Below, piece after piece: positions 26,501 to 33,706 of a stretch of 64,000 bases of DNA. Each line of letters opens with the position of its first letter. Position 1 is the first letter of the stretch. A program made the position numbers and the translations under genes. The notes under the pieces are model-generated. The model did no database searches, was not told the DNA's origin, and saw only the letters and a program-made list of their open reading frames with translations. The DNA is from Planktosalinus sp963977065 (GTDB lineage: Bacteria > Bacteroidota > Bacteroidia > Flavobacteriales > Flavobacteriaceae): the NCBI GenBank assembly GCA_963977065.1, contig CAXBNF010000008.1:40832-104831 (forward strand), given 5' to 3'.

Positions 26501-28054
26501 TTATTTGATCATTTTTCCTAAAATCCCCAAGATACTTCTAATAACCGTGGGGCTTGACAACATTTTTGTGATTGGGTTTTGAGTGGTTCTTCTTCGGGTA
26601 GTGGTTTGTCTTCTTTGTGTCCCCGTTTTTCTTGTTGATGTTGATTTTGAAGCAGCCTCTCTTTCTTGTTGTGCTTTTTCCTTTGCCTCTGCAGTTTCAG
26701 CTCTCTCAATTTTTTGATTTAAGATTTCATAGGCACTTTCCCTGTCTATGGTTTCGTTGTATTTTTTTACCAGTTTTGATTGTTGAACAAGGCTATCAAT
26801 TTCTGAGGGTTCAAGAATATCCATTCGGCTCATTGGAGCTCTTAGCATGGTGGCAGCAAGAGGAGTGGGGATTCCTTTTTCATTTAAAGCAGAAATCAAT
26901 GCTTCGCCAATTCCCAGTTTAGTTAATACCTCATCGGTTTTGTAATATTCAGAAATGGGATAGTTTTCTGCAGAAAGCTTAATCGCTTTCCTGTCTTTTG
27001 CCGTAAAGGCACGTAAGGCATGTTGAACCTTTAAACCCAGTTGACTCAATACCGCATCGGGAACATCTGTTGGGTTTTGGGTCACAAAGAAAATACCCAC
27101 ACCTTTTGACCTGATGAGTTTTACAATAGCCTCAATTTGATTGTGAAGCGCTTTTGATGCTTCGTTAAAGATGAGATGCGCTTCTTCAATAAAAATAACA
27201 AGTTTGGGCTTGTCACTGTCACCCTGTTCCGGAAAAGTCGCATAAATTTCAGCAAGCAGACAAAGCATAAAGGTTGAAAACATTTTGGGTCTGTCCTGTA
27301 TGTCTGTCAAACGAATGATGTTGATGTATCCCCTGCCATTTTCATCGGTTCGCAATAAATCTTCCGGTTCAAAGGAGCGTTCCCCAAAAAACAAATCCCC
27401 ACCTTGGTGTTCAATTTCCACTATTTTTCTCAAAATGGCTCCGGTGGATGAAGAGGAGATTCTTCCATATTCTTGCTCTAATTCTTCCTTACCCTCATTG
27501 GTGCTAAACTGAAGTATTTTTTTTAAATCTTTTAAATCCAAAAGAGGCATATGGTGGTCATCACAATACTTAAACAATACCGAGAGGATGCCCGATTGAA
27601 CGTCGGTTAAGTCCAATATTCTCGAAAGTAGCACAGGTCCAAATTCTGAAACAGTAGCCCTTAAACGAGCTCCTTTTTCTTCAGAAAGCGTCAATAATTC
27701 AACAGGAAATTTTTTAGTTTTATAGTCCAAACCAATTTTTTGATGCCGGTCTGTGATAAACGGTTTTTCCTCGCCGGGTTGTGCAATTCCGCTTAAGTCA
27801 CCTTTTATATCCATTAACAAGACAGGAATGCCTTTGTCAGAAAGGTTTTCTGAAAGCACCTGAAGTGTTTTTGATTTTCCCGTTCCGGTAGCACCGGCTA
27901 TTAAACCATGCCGGTTTAAAGTCTTTAACGGAATTTTTATATGTGCATTGGTGATGGTTTCTCCCTCAAGCATAGCAGCGCCCATTGTGATAAAATCACC
28001 TTTGGTGGTGTAACCCGCCTGGATGTGGTCGAAAAACTGATCTTTTTTTGACAT
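26501..28054 (-). CDS. HerA-like ATPase, DUF853 family (YjgR-type)
   Basis: A 517-residue P-loop ATPase. The start MSKKDQFFDHIQAGY at 28054 is the normal family start; an ATG 26 codons upstream adds only a poorly conserved stretch. Motifs: GLIAGATGTGKSKTLQ (Walker A, about residues 50-65), LLMDIKGDLSG, KLVIFIEEAHLIF (Walker B), FFVTQNPTDVPDAVLSQLG (sensor region). The C-terminus is a low-complexity Ala/Glu then Thr/Arg-rich tail. DUF853 proteins are related to HerA/FtsK DNA-translocating ATPases and YjgR of E. coli; a role in DNA end processing is presumed but unproven. The partner nuclease NurA is not nearby. Confidence 0.92.
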   Translation of the reverse strand: MSKKDQFFDHIQAGYTTKGDFITMGAAMLEGETITNAHIKIPLKTLNRHGLIAGATGTGKSKTLQVLSENLSDKGIPVLLMDIKGDLSGIAQPGEEKPFITDRHQKIGLDYKTKKFPVELLTLSEEKGARLRATVSEFGPVLLSRILDLTDVQSGILSVLFKYCDDHHMPLLDLKDLKKILQFSTNEGKEELEQEYGRISSSSTGAILRKIVEIEHQGGDLFFGERSFEPEDLLRTDENGRGYINIIRLTDIQDRPKMFSTFMLCLLAEIYATFPEQGDSDKPKLVIFIEEAHLIFNEASKALHNQIEAIVKLIRSKGVGIFFVTQNPTDVPDAVLSQLGLKVQHALRAFTAKDRKAIKLSAENYPISEYYKTDEVLTKLGIGEALISALNEKGIPTPLAATMLRAPMSRMDILEPSEIDSLVQQSKLVKKYNETIDRESAYEILNQKIERAETAEAKEKAQQEREAASKSTSTRKTGTQRRQTTTRRRTTQNPITKMLSSPTVIRSILGILGKMIK

Positions 28055-28224
28055 TGCTGGAAATTTACTGTAAAAATAGGAATTGTATTTAATGTGTAGA
28101 TGATTTTTGAAATAAAAAGACCCAATGGTCAAATTTTAATTAAACTAAATGCAATTGTCCTCTGTTTTTAATTTAATTCAAATATATTGTAGAAATTAAA
28201 TTGGTATTTTGAACAAAAAATGAA

Positions 28225-28241
28225 GACCTGTCAGGTTTTTA
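28225..28241. repeat. Short palindrome of the ACCTGTCAGGT type
   Basis: The 295-bp gap between the HerA-like gene and the membrane protein gene holds ACCTG-T-CAGGT followed by TTTTT, a phrase often repeated between genes in this phylum. The rest is AT-rich with no ORF over 20 codons, and I see no clear promoter. Confidence 0.3.
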
Positions 28242-28349
28242 AAACTTTACAAGTATATGCTAAACTTCATCATTCAATATTGCTAAACTAGATTTAACTT
28301 CTTTATGGTAATTTGAAAGATTAAATTTCTGAAATGTAAAAATCAGAAA

Positions 28350-29132
28350 CTAGTCTCCATCTTCATTTGAAAGATTTTCAAGTGTTTCTGCATCTATATA
28401 ATCATCTTCATTGAGCCCTTTTTCACTAATGGCTTTGTTTTCACAACGGCTGCACAGGCTTGTGATGTTTTTTAATTCTCTGGCTTGAGCCACATTGCCT
28501 TCAAAAATTTCAGAAGTTCTGGCAGAAGTGATATAAGAACAATCATCATATAAATGATAAACGCTTCCGGAGGGTGTCCAGTACACAAAATTCATCCCGT
28601 CGTTAAGCCACTCAACTCTATTGGCTTCTTCAGTATATTGCTCAACAGAGGGTGGGTTGAAATCAACACCTACTACACCGGCAATGATAAGCGCAGCTCC
28701 TACAATTCCACCCAGGATGCCTTTTTGTTTTGCATCTAAATTTTTACTGGTCAATATAAATATAATGAGCGGTAAAAAAGCAATCACAGCCACAACAAGC
28801 CCTAACTGACTTTGCATAAAGAACATAAACTTGTTTTTTTCTGAAGCCGGATCCAGTCTGTTTGATTTTTTCCAAAGAATGGAACCAATCACAGCCAAAA
28901 TAAGGTCAATGACGATCAATACAATAATCCATGTCATATTGATGGGTTCCTTAAACAAAAGTGAGATGGCACCCACTTGTGCTGCAATGGCTAGAATCCA
29001 GAGGATTCCGGCAATGACTCTAAGACGGGTCGCTTTGCCTTTGTTTTCGGGAGTGGGGACAAATTTTCCGCTTCTGTTTTCATTCGAGGTTTCTTCACCC
29101 TCGATGCGTGTAACCTTTCTGTGATCTTCCAT
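28350..29132 (-). CDS. membrane protein with C-terminal Ada-like zinc-site motif
   Basis: A 260-residue protein of unknown function. After a charged N-terminus of about 32 residues there are four predicted transmembrane segments (about 34-57, 63-85, 104-126 and 132-150), then a soluble domain of about 110 residues. That domain contains SVYHLYDDCSYI and, about 33 residues later, SLCSRC: a His-x4-Cys plus Cys-x2-Cys set that resembles the metal-binding region of Ada-type proteins (H-x3-C ... P-C-x2-C). The tail is strongly acidic. Zinc binding is inferred only from spacing. It is flanked by a divergent DUF6090 gene and the HerA-like gene. Confidence 0.75.
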   Translation of the reverse strand: MEDHRKVTRIEGEETSNENRSGKFVPTPENKGKATRLRVIAGILWILAIAAQVGAISLLFKEPINMTWIIVLIVIDLILAVIGSILWKKSNRLDPASEKNKFMFFMQSQLGLVVAVIAFLPLIIFILTSKNLDAKQKGILGGIVGAALIIAGVVGVDFNPPSVEQYTEEANRVEWLNDGMNFVYWTPSGSVYHLYDDCSYITSARTSEIFEGNVAQARELKNITSLCSRCENKAISEKGLNEDDYIDAETLENLSNEDGD

Positions 29133-29301
29133 GACTTGGTTTTTAGTTTTTCAGCGTATTTTGTTTCTTAACGAATCTTATGTAACAGGATGTTTTTAAG
29201 AATTATCTCAAAAATAATAAAATTCAAACCCTTATTTTAAATAAATGACTTATTTATATCAACAATTTAACAATCAAAATAAAAATTTACTACTTTTAAA
29301 T

Positions 29302-30033
29302 ATGCTAAAAATTTTCAGGAACATTCGCAGAAAATACCTTGCCGAGGGAAAATCTACTTCTTATTTAAAGTATGCCATTGGCGAAATTTTTCTGGTAGTA
29401 GTGGGTATTCTTATTGCCCTTCAAATCAATAACTGGAATGAAACCAGAAAAAAAACAAACAGTGAGCACCAGATTTTAACTACCATAAAAAGATCGCTTA
29501 TTAATGATACACTTATGTTTCGTGATGCAGCAAACAATGCCCGAAGAAGTAATCAAGCCATTAAGTTCTTACTCACAAAACCTCCCTTTAGTGATACACT
29601 TACAACCACATTTGTACTAGCACTGTCTGCTACCACCATCCAATCAAATAAAAGTGCTTTTGAACAACTCAAATCTCTGGGATTGGAAATGGTAAAAAAT
29701 GATAGCCTGCGTGACCAATTGGTTAAGCATTATGACTTTAACCTGGAAAGAGGAATTTTCAGAAACAAATACAATCTGGGTGACTTTAATGCCAATGTTT
29801 TTTACCCTTTTTACAGAAAACACCTGTTTTTTTCAGCCAGTGATACTACTTTTCAAGATTTAAAATACCTCCCCTCAGATTATGCTGCATTGATCAACAA
29901 TCCAGAATTTACCTCTCTTTTATTGGAAAAGTGGATTTACAATACCCAAACTGCAGATGATATCATTGCAAACTTGAATCGGCACACCACAACTCTCATT
30001 AAAGCCATTGACAGCGAACTTAACACCAAATAA
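29302..30033 (+). CDS. DUF6090 family membrane-anchored protein
   Basis: From the ATG at 29302 the protein is 243 residues and begins MLKIFRNIRRKYLAEGKS, the usual start for DUF6090; an in-frame ATG at 29245 adds 19 uncharacteristic residues. The single transmembrane segment and the signature KYAIGEIFLVVVGILIALQI-NNWNE occupy about residues 23-48. The remaining about 190 residues are a periplasmic or cytoplasmic helical region ending in a basic tail. The family is restricted largely to Bacteroidota and has no assigned function. It is monocistronic, closed by a strong bidirectional terminator. Confidence 0.85.
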   Translation: MLKIFRNIRRKYLAEGKSTSYLKYAIGEIFLVVVGILIALQINNWNETRKKTNSEHQILTTIKRSLINDTLMFRDAANNARRSNQAIKFLLTKPPFSDTLTTTFVLALSATTIQSNKSAFEQLKSLGLEMVKNDSLRDQLVKHYDFNLERGIFRNKYNLGDFNANVFYPFYRKHLFFSASDTTFQDLKYLPSDYAALINNPEFTSLLLEKWIYNTQTADDIIANLNRHTTTLIKAIDSELNTK

Positions 30034-30061
30034 AACGCCCTGAATTTCTTCAAGGCGTTTT
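30032..30061. terminator. Bidirectional terminator between the DUF6090 and acyl-CoA dehydrogenase genes
   Basis: A perfect 8-bp outer stem AAAACGCC / GGCGTTTT with T residues on both strands, placed between two convergent genes. It overlaps the DUF6090 stop codon. Confidence 0.85.
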
Positions 30062-30086
30062 GTGAGATAGATCGTAAAATTGATTT

Positions 30087-31892
30087 CTAAAAGGGATACT
30101 TATTTTCTGCAATCACCTTATCTGCAATGGTATTACGTAAGGCAACCACATTGGGTAGGTTTGTGTATTTGGTGAAACGCTTTAAACCCATTAGCATCAT
30201 TTTTTGCTCGTCGCCTTCTGCGAAAGAAGCAATTCCCAGTTTACCGGCTGTCGCAATTTTATCAACTGCGTGGTATAAGTTTAAACGTGCCATTGCGATT
30301 TGTTCTTTTTGATTGTCTTCACCAAAACGCTTGGCATTTTTCTCCGCTCTCAAAATTGCAGACTCAGCCATATAGATTTCAATTAAAATATCAGCTGATG
30401 CCAATAGTAATTGCTGATGTTCTTCAAGTTCGGCACCATATTTTTTGGCAGCACTTCCTGCGACCATTAAAAATACTTTTTTCAGTTTTCCAATCATTTC
30501 TTTTTCTTCTGCAAGAAGCTCTGAGTAATCAGGGATGTCAAAAGACGGGATGCCCATTAATTCCTCACCCACCGCAGTGGCAGGACCCAGTAAGTCCACG
30601 TGGCCTTTCATTGCTTTTTTAACGAGCATTCCCACAGCGAGCATACGGTTGATTTCGTTTGTGCCTTCATAGATACGGGCTATACGCGCATCACGCCAGG
30701 CAGCTTCCATGGGGGTATCTTTTGAGAAGCCCATTCCACCAAATATCTGAATACCTTCATCAGAACAATTCTGAATATCTTCAGAGACGGCTACTTTTAA
30801 GATGGAACATTCAATGGCATATTCTTCCACACCTTTTAATTCAGCTTCCTGGTGATCGTTTCCATCGGCTTCACGTAAAGCAATGCGGTCTTCAATATTT
30901 TTTCCGGCACGATAGGAAGCACTTTCACCCACATAAGCAGCAGTTGCCATTTCAGCCAGTTTCTGCTTTATAGCACCAAATTGAGCGATGGGAGTTTTAA
31001 ACTGAACTCGTTCATTTGCATATTTCACAGCATTTTCAGTGACACGTCGTTGTGCATCCAGACAAGCAGCAGCTAATTTGATGCGCCCCACATTGAGTGA
31101 GTTCATCGCTATTTTGAATCCGCCGTTGCGTTCTCCCAAAAGGTTTTCTGCCGGTACTTTCACATTACTAAAAAATACCTGGCGTGTTGATGAACCGTGA
31201 ATGCCCAGTTTGTGTTCCTCTTCACCAAAAGTAAGGCCTTCAGCGTTTTCTCTTTCGACAATAAAAGCGGTGATATTCTTATCGTCTTCAATGCGTGCAA
31301 AAACGATGAAAATATTTGCAAAACCGGCATTGGATATCCACATTTTTTGACCTGTGATGCTATACTGTTTTCCATCATCAGAAAGAACTGCTTTTGTTTT
31401 TCCGCTGTTGGCATCGCTTCCGGCACCGGGCTCGGTTAAACAGTAAGCACCAAACCATTCACCACTGGCAAGTTTGGGCACATATTTTTTCTTTTGTTCT
31501 TCAGTTCCATAAAGGGTAATAGGCAAGGTTCCAATTCCCGTATGAGCGCCAAATGCCGTACTAAACGAACCAGTAGCTCCTGAAATGTAATCACAAACAA
31601 GCATTGTAGTTACAAAACCCATGCCCATACCGCCATAAGCTTCCGGTACAGCGATGCTTAACAAACCGAGTTCGCCGGCTTTGCGCATCACTTCTTCAGT
31701 GAAGTCATAATCTTTCTTTTCAAAGCGCTCTTTGTGAGGCCAGATTTCCCTATCGACAAATTCTTTCACCGAGTCACGCATCATTTTTTGCTCCTCACTG
31801 AAATCTTCAGGAGTGAATACATCTTCGCAGGCAGTTTCTTTGACGATGAATTGGCCTCCGCGGAGGAGTTGTTTGTTTTCTGTTGTTTCCAT
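30087..31892 (-). CDS. acyl-CoA dehydrogenase with C-terminal extension (VLCAD-like)
   Basis: A 601-residue flavoenzyme that introduces the trans-2 double bond in fatty acyl-CoA. The core has FTPEDFSEEQKMMRDSV, EAYGGMGMGFV, CLTEPGAGSDAN (FAD/substrate loop), QKMWISNAGFANIFIV, RNGGFKIAMNSLNVGR, and the catalytic-base region ARIARIYEGTNEINRM. Beyond residue about 420 is an extra about 170-residue helical domain as in very-long-chain acyl-CoA dehydrogenases. It is the last gene of the fad operon; 8 bp before its start lies the outer end of a four-helix-bundle element. The N-terminal LLRGGQF is encoded by a CCTCCGCGGAGG palindrome. Confidence 0.95.
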   Translation of the reverse strand: METTENKQLLRGGQFIVKETACEDVFTPEDFSEEQKMMRDSVKEFVDREIWPHKERFEKKDYDFTEEVMRKAGELGLLSIAVPEAYGGMGMGFVTTMLVCDYISGATGSFSTAFGAHTGIGTLPITLYGTEEQKKKYVPKLASGEWFGAYCLTEPGAGSDANSGKTKAVLSDDGKQYSITGQKMWISNAGFANIFIVFARIEDDKNITAFIVERENAEGLTFGEEEHKLGIHGSSTRQVFFSNVKVPAENLLGERNGGFKIAMNSLNVGRIKLAAACLDAQRRVTENAVKYANERVQFKTPIAQFGAIKQKLAEMATAAYVGESASYRAGKNIEDRIALREADGNDHQEAELKGVEEYAIECSILKVAVSEDIQNCSDEGIQIFGGMGFSKDTPMEAAWRDARIARIYEGTNEINRMLAVGMLVKKAMKGHVDLLGPATAVGEELMGIPSFDIPDYSELLAEEKEMIGKLKKVFLMVAGSAAKKYGAELEEHQQLLLASADILIEIYMAESAILRAEKNAKRFGEDNQKEQIAMARLNLYHAVDKIATAGKLGIASFAEGDEQKMMLMGLKRFTKYTNLPNVVALRNTIADKVIAENKYPF

Positions 31893-31900
31893 AACTTTTT

Positions 31901-32362
31901 TGACTTAGGACTTCAAGACTTAGGACGTAGGACATTTTACTTTTCCAGACCGTCAATAAATTTTGAAATCATTGCTTGAGTTTTATTAATTTTTGATTCT
32001 AAATGTTTAAAAGTATCTTCTGAAATGTACCCGATTTCATAAGAAATGATAAGTTGGGTTTCCCATTCATAGGCCGAACCAAGAGCATTTTCGAGGTATT
32101 GTATGAAATGTTTATTTGTGCTTCGAGCTGTGCCTTCTGCTATATTTGAAGGAATCGAAACAGCAGAACGCTGCAATTGACTACTTAAACCATAAACTTC
32201 AGATTTTGGAAATGCTTTTGTTGTGGCATAGGTTTCTTTTGCGATTTCTATACCTTCCCTCCAAATAGTTAGTTTTCTGAAGTTATGTGCTGATGCCATT
32301 TTAATTTTTATTATAAAATTTTGTCTTACGTCTTACGTCTTACGTCTTGCAGTCTTATGTCT
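31901..32362. mobile_element. Candidate mobile unit: four-helix-bundle gene between 33-bp heptamer inverted repeats
   Basis: The left arm (31901-31933) and right arm (32330-32362) are imperfect inverted repeats, 26 of 33 positions, each made of 7-nt GACnTAn units with a single 8-nt unit (GACTTCAA / GACTGCAA) at the same place in both arms. An additional inner GTCTTAC unit extends the right array to 32323. The sole gene inside is the IVP-like ORF. The unit lies exactly between fadA (stop at 32364-32366) and the acyl-CoA dehydrogenase start. Confidence 0.65.
31937..32299 (-). CDS. four-helix-bundle protein (23S rRNA-intervening-sequence protein family)
   Basis: A 120-residue four-helix-bundle protein of the family first seen in rRNA intervening sequences of Leptospira and related to the Avd accessory protein of diversity-generating retroelements. 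Hallmarks: FRKLTIWREGIEIAKETY, LSSQLQRSAVSIPSNIAEGTARST (the SIPSNIAEG signature), and the closing SKINKTQAMISKFID. Function unknown; related proteins bind nucleic acid. It is transcribed in the same direction as its host fad operon but is not a beta-oxidation gene, and is tightly flanked by heptamer inverted repeats, so it is an insertion. A truncated relative is at 33558-33706. Confidence 0.92.
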   Translation of the reverse strand: MASAHNFRKLTIWREGIEIAKETYATTKAFPKSEVYGLSSQLQRSAVSIPSNIAEGTARSTNKHFIQYLENALGSAYEWETQLIISYEIGYISEDTFKHLESKINKTQAMISKFIDGLEK

Positions 32363-32363
32363 A

Positions 32364-33551
32364 TCAAAGGAACTCATAAACCCCCGCAGCTCCCTGGCCG
32401 GTTCCCACACACATGGTTACCACACCATAATTGTTTTTCATATCGCGTTTGCGCATTTCGTCAAAAAGCTGCACAGAAAGTTTTCCTCCTGTACAGCCCA
32501 ATGGGTGACCTAAAGCGATGGCTCCACCGTTTACATTTATGATATCGGGGTTTAAACCAAGTTCGCGTATAACTGCTAGTGATTGTGAAGCAAAGGCTTC
32601 ATTCAATTCTATTAATGCAATATCATCTTGTTTTACCCCGGCTTGCGCTAAGGCTTTTGGTATGGCTTTTACGGGACCGATTCCCATAATGCGTGGCTCT
32701 ACACCAGCTGCTGCAAAACTTACCAATCGAGCGATAGGCTCCAGATTGAGTTCCTTGACCATTTCTTCACTCATTACAACCACAAAGGCTGCACCATCAC
32801 TCATTTGTGAGGAGTTTCCGGCGGTAACGCTTCCGCCATCAGCGAAAACGGGTCGTAGTTTGGCCAATGCATCAGTGCTTGTTCCGGCTCTTGGGCCTTC
32901 ATCTTTTTCAACTGTATATGATTTTGTTTCTTTTTTTCCTTTTTCGTTGACAAACGTATGTTCTACATGAATTGGAACAATCTGGTCTTTGAAACGGTTT
33001 TCAGCTTGTGCTTTTAAAGCTTTTTGGTGGGAGTTAAAGGCAAACTCATCCTGATCTTCACGGGAAACTTTGTACTTTTCTGCAACGGCTTCTGCGGTGA
33101 GGCCCATTCCCCAATAGTAATCTTGATTACCTTCTTTAGCAACTTTATAATCAGGGACGGGTTTGTAGCCACCCATTGGGATGTAGCTCATGCTTTCGGC
33201 TCCACCGGCAATGATACAGTCTGCCATTCCGTTTTGGATTTTTGCTGTGGCGATAGCGATGGTTTCCAGACCTGAAGCGCAATAACGATTCACGGTCATT
33301 CCCGGTACGTCCACCGTTTTGAGTCCCATCAGGGAGATGAGTCTTCCCATGTTGAGGCCTTGTTCGGCTTCGGGCATGGCATTTCCAACGATGACGTCGT
33401 CGATCCTAGACTTGTCCAGTTGTGGCATTTTCTCCATCATATATTGGATGGTTTCTGCTGCGAGTTCGTCAGGTCGCTTAAAGCGAAAGAGTCCGCGTGG
33501 TGCTTTGCCCACAGCGGTTCGGTAAGCGGATACTATGTATGCTGTCTTCAT
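32364..33551 (-). CDS. fadA: acetyl-CoA C-acyltransferase (3-ketoacyl-CoA thiolase)
   Basis: A 395-residue thiolase that cleaves 3-ketoacyl-CoA with CoA in the last beta-oxidation step. The acylated cysteine is in NRYCASGLETIA, the second active-site region in NVNGGAIALGHPLGCTGG (His), and the final Cys in VVTMCVGTGQGAAG. It sits between the fadB-type gene and the acyl-CoA dehydrogenase gene. The gaps on both sides (about 155 bp upstream, 471 bp downstream to the dehydrogenase) are filled by two members of the same repeat element, so operon continuity must pass through the insertions. Confidence 0.96.
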   Translation of the reverse strand: MKTAYIVSAYRTAVGKAPRGLFRFKRPDELAAETIQYMMEKMPQLDKSRIDDVIVGNAMPEAEQGLNMGRLISLMGLKTVDVPGMTVNRYCASGLETIAIATAKIQNGMADCIIAGGAESMSYIPMGGYKPVPDYKVAKEGNQDYYWGMGLTAEAVAEKYKVSREDQDEFAFNSHQKALKAQAENRFKDQIVPIHVEHTFVNEKGKKETKSYTVEKDEGPRAGTSTDALAKLRPVFADGGSVTAGNSSQMSDGAAFVVVMSEEMVKELNLEPIARLVSFAAAGVEPRIMGIGPVKAIPKALAQAGVKQDDIALIELNEAFASQSLAVIRELGLNPDIINVNGGAIALGHPLGCTGGKLSVQLFDEMRKRDMKNNYGVVTMCVGTGQGAAGVYEFL

Positions 33552-33557
33552 ATTTTT

Positions 33558-33706
33558 TGATTTAAGACTTCAAGACTTACGACGTATGACTCATTTTCAG
33601 TCACATTGTCTATAAATTTTGAAATCATAGATTGTATTTTATGGCTATTTATAAATTATTCAATTCCTATTTTAATTATTATGCTGTTAGTCGTAAGTCT
33701 TACGTC
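33558..33706. pseudogene. Internally deleted copy of the four-helix-bundle element
   Basis: Its left arm (33558-33590) aligns with 31901-31933 nearly base for base, including the 8-nt GACTTCAA unit. Next, on the minus strand, a frame reads KIQSMISKFIDNVTENES, matching KTQAMISKFID at the C-terminus of the intact protein. The right side has TTTTAATTATTATG followed by GTCGTAAGTCTTACGTC, matching the intact element's 5' leader and right array. The body of the ORF is missing, as in MITE-like deletion derivatives. Confidence 0.7.

Noticed and set aside
31855..31866. CCTCCGCGGAGG palindrome as another inserted repeat
   Set aside because: It encodes LRGG within the normal N-terminus of acyl-CoA dehydrogenases (typically K/R-GG), so it is better explained by coding constraint, although it resembles the ftsY hairpin.
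32323..32361. GTCTTAC tandem units as a CRISPR array
   Set aside because: The units are contiguous 7-mers with no spacers, no cas genes nearby, and they pair with an inverted array at the other end of the element.
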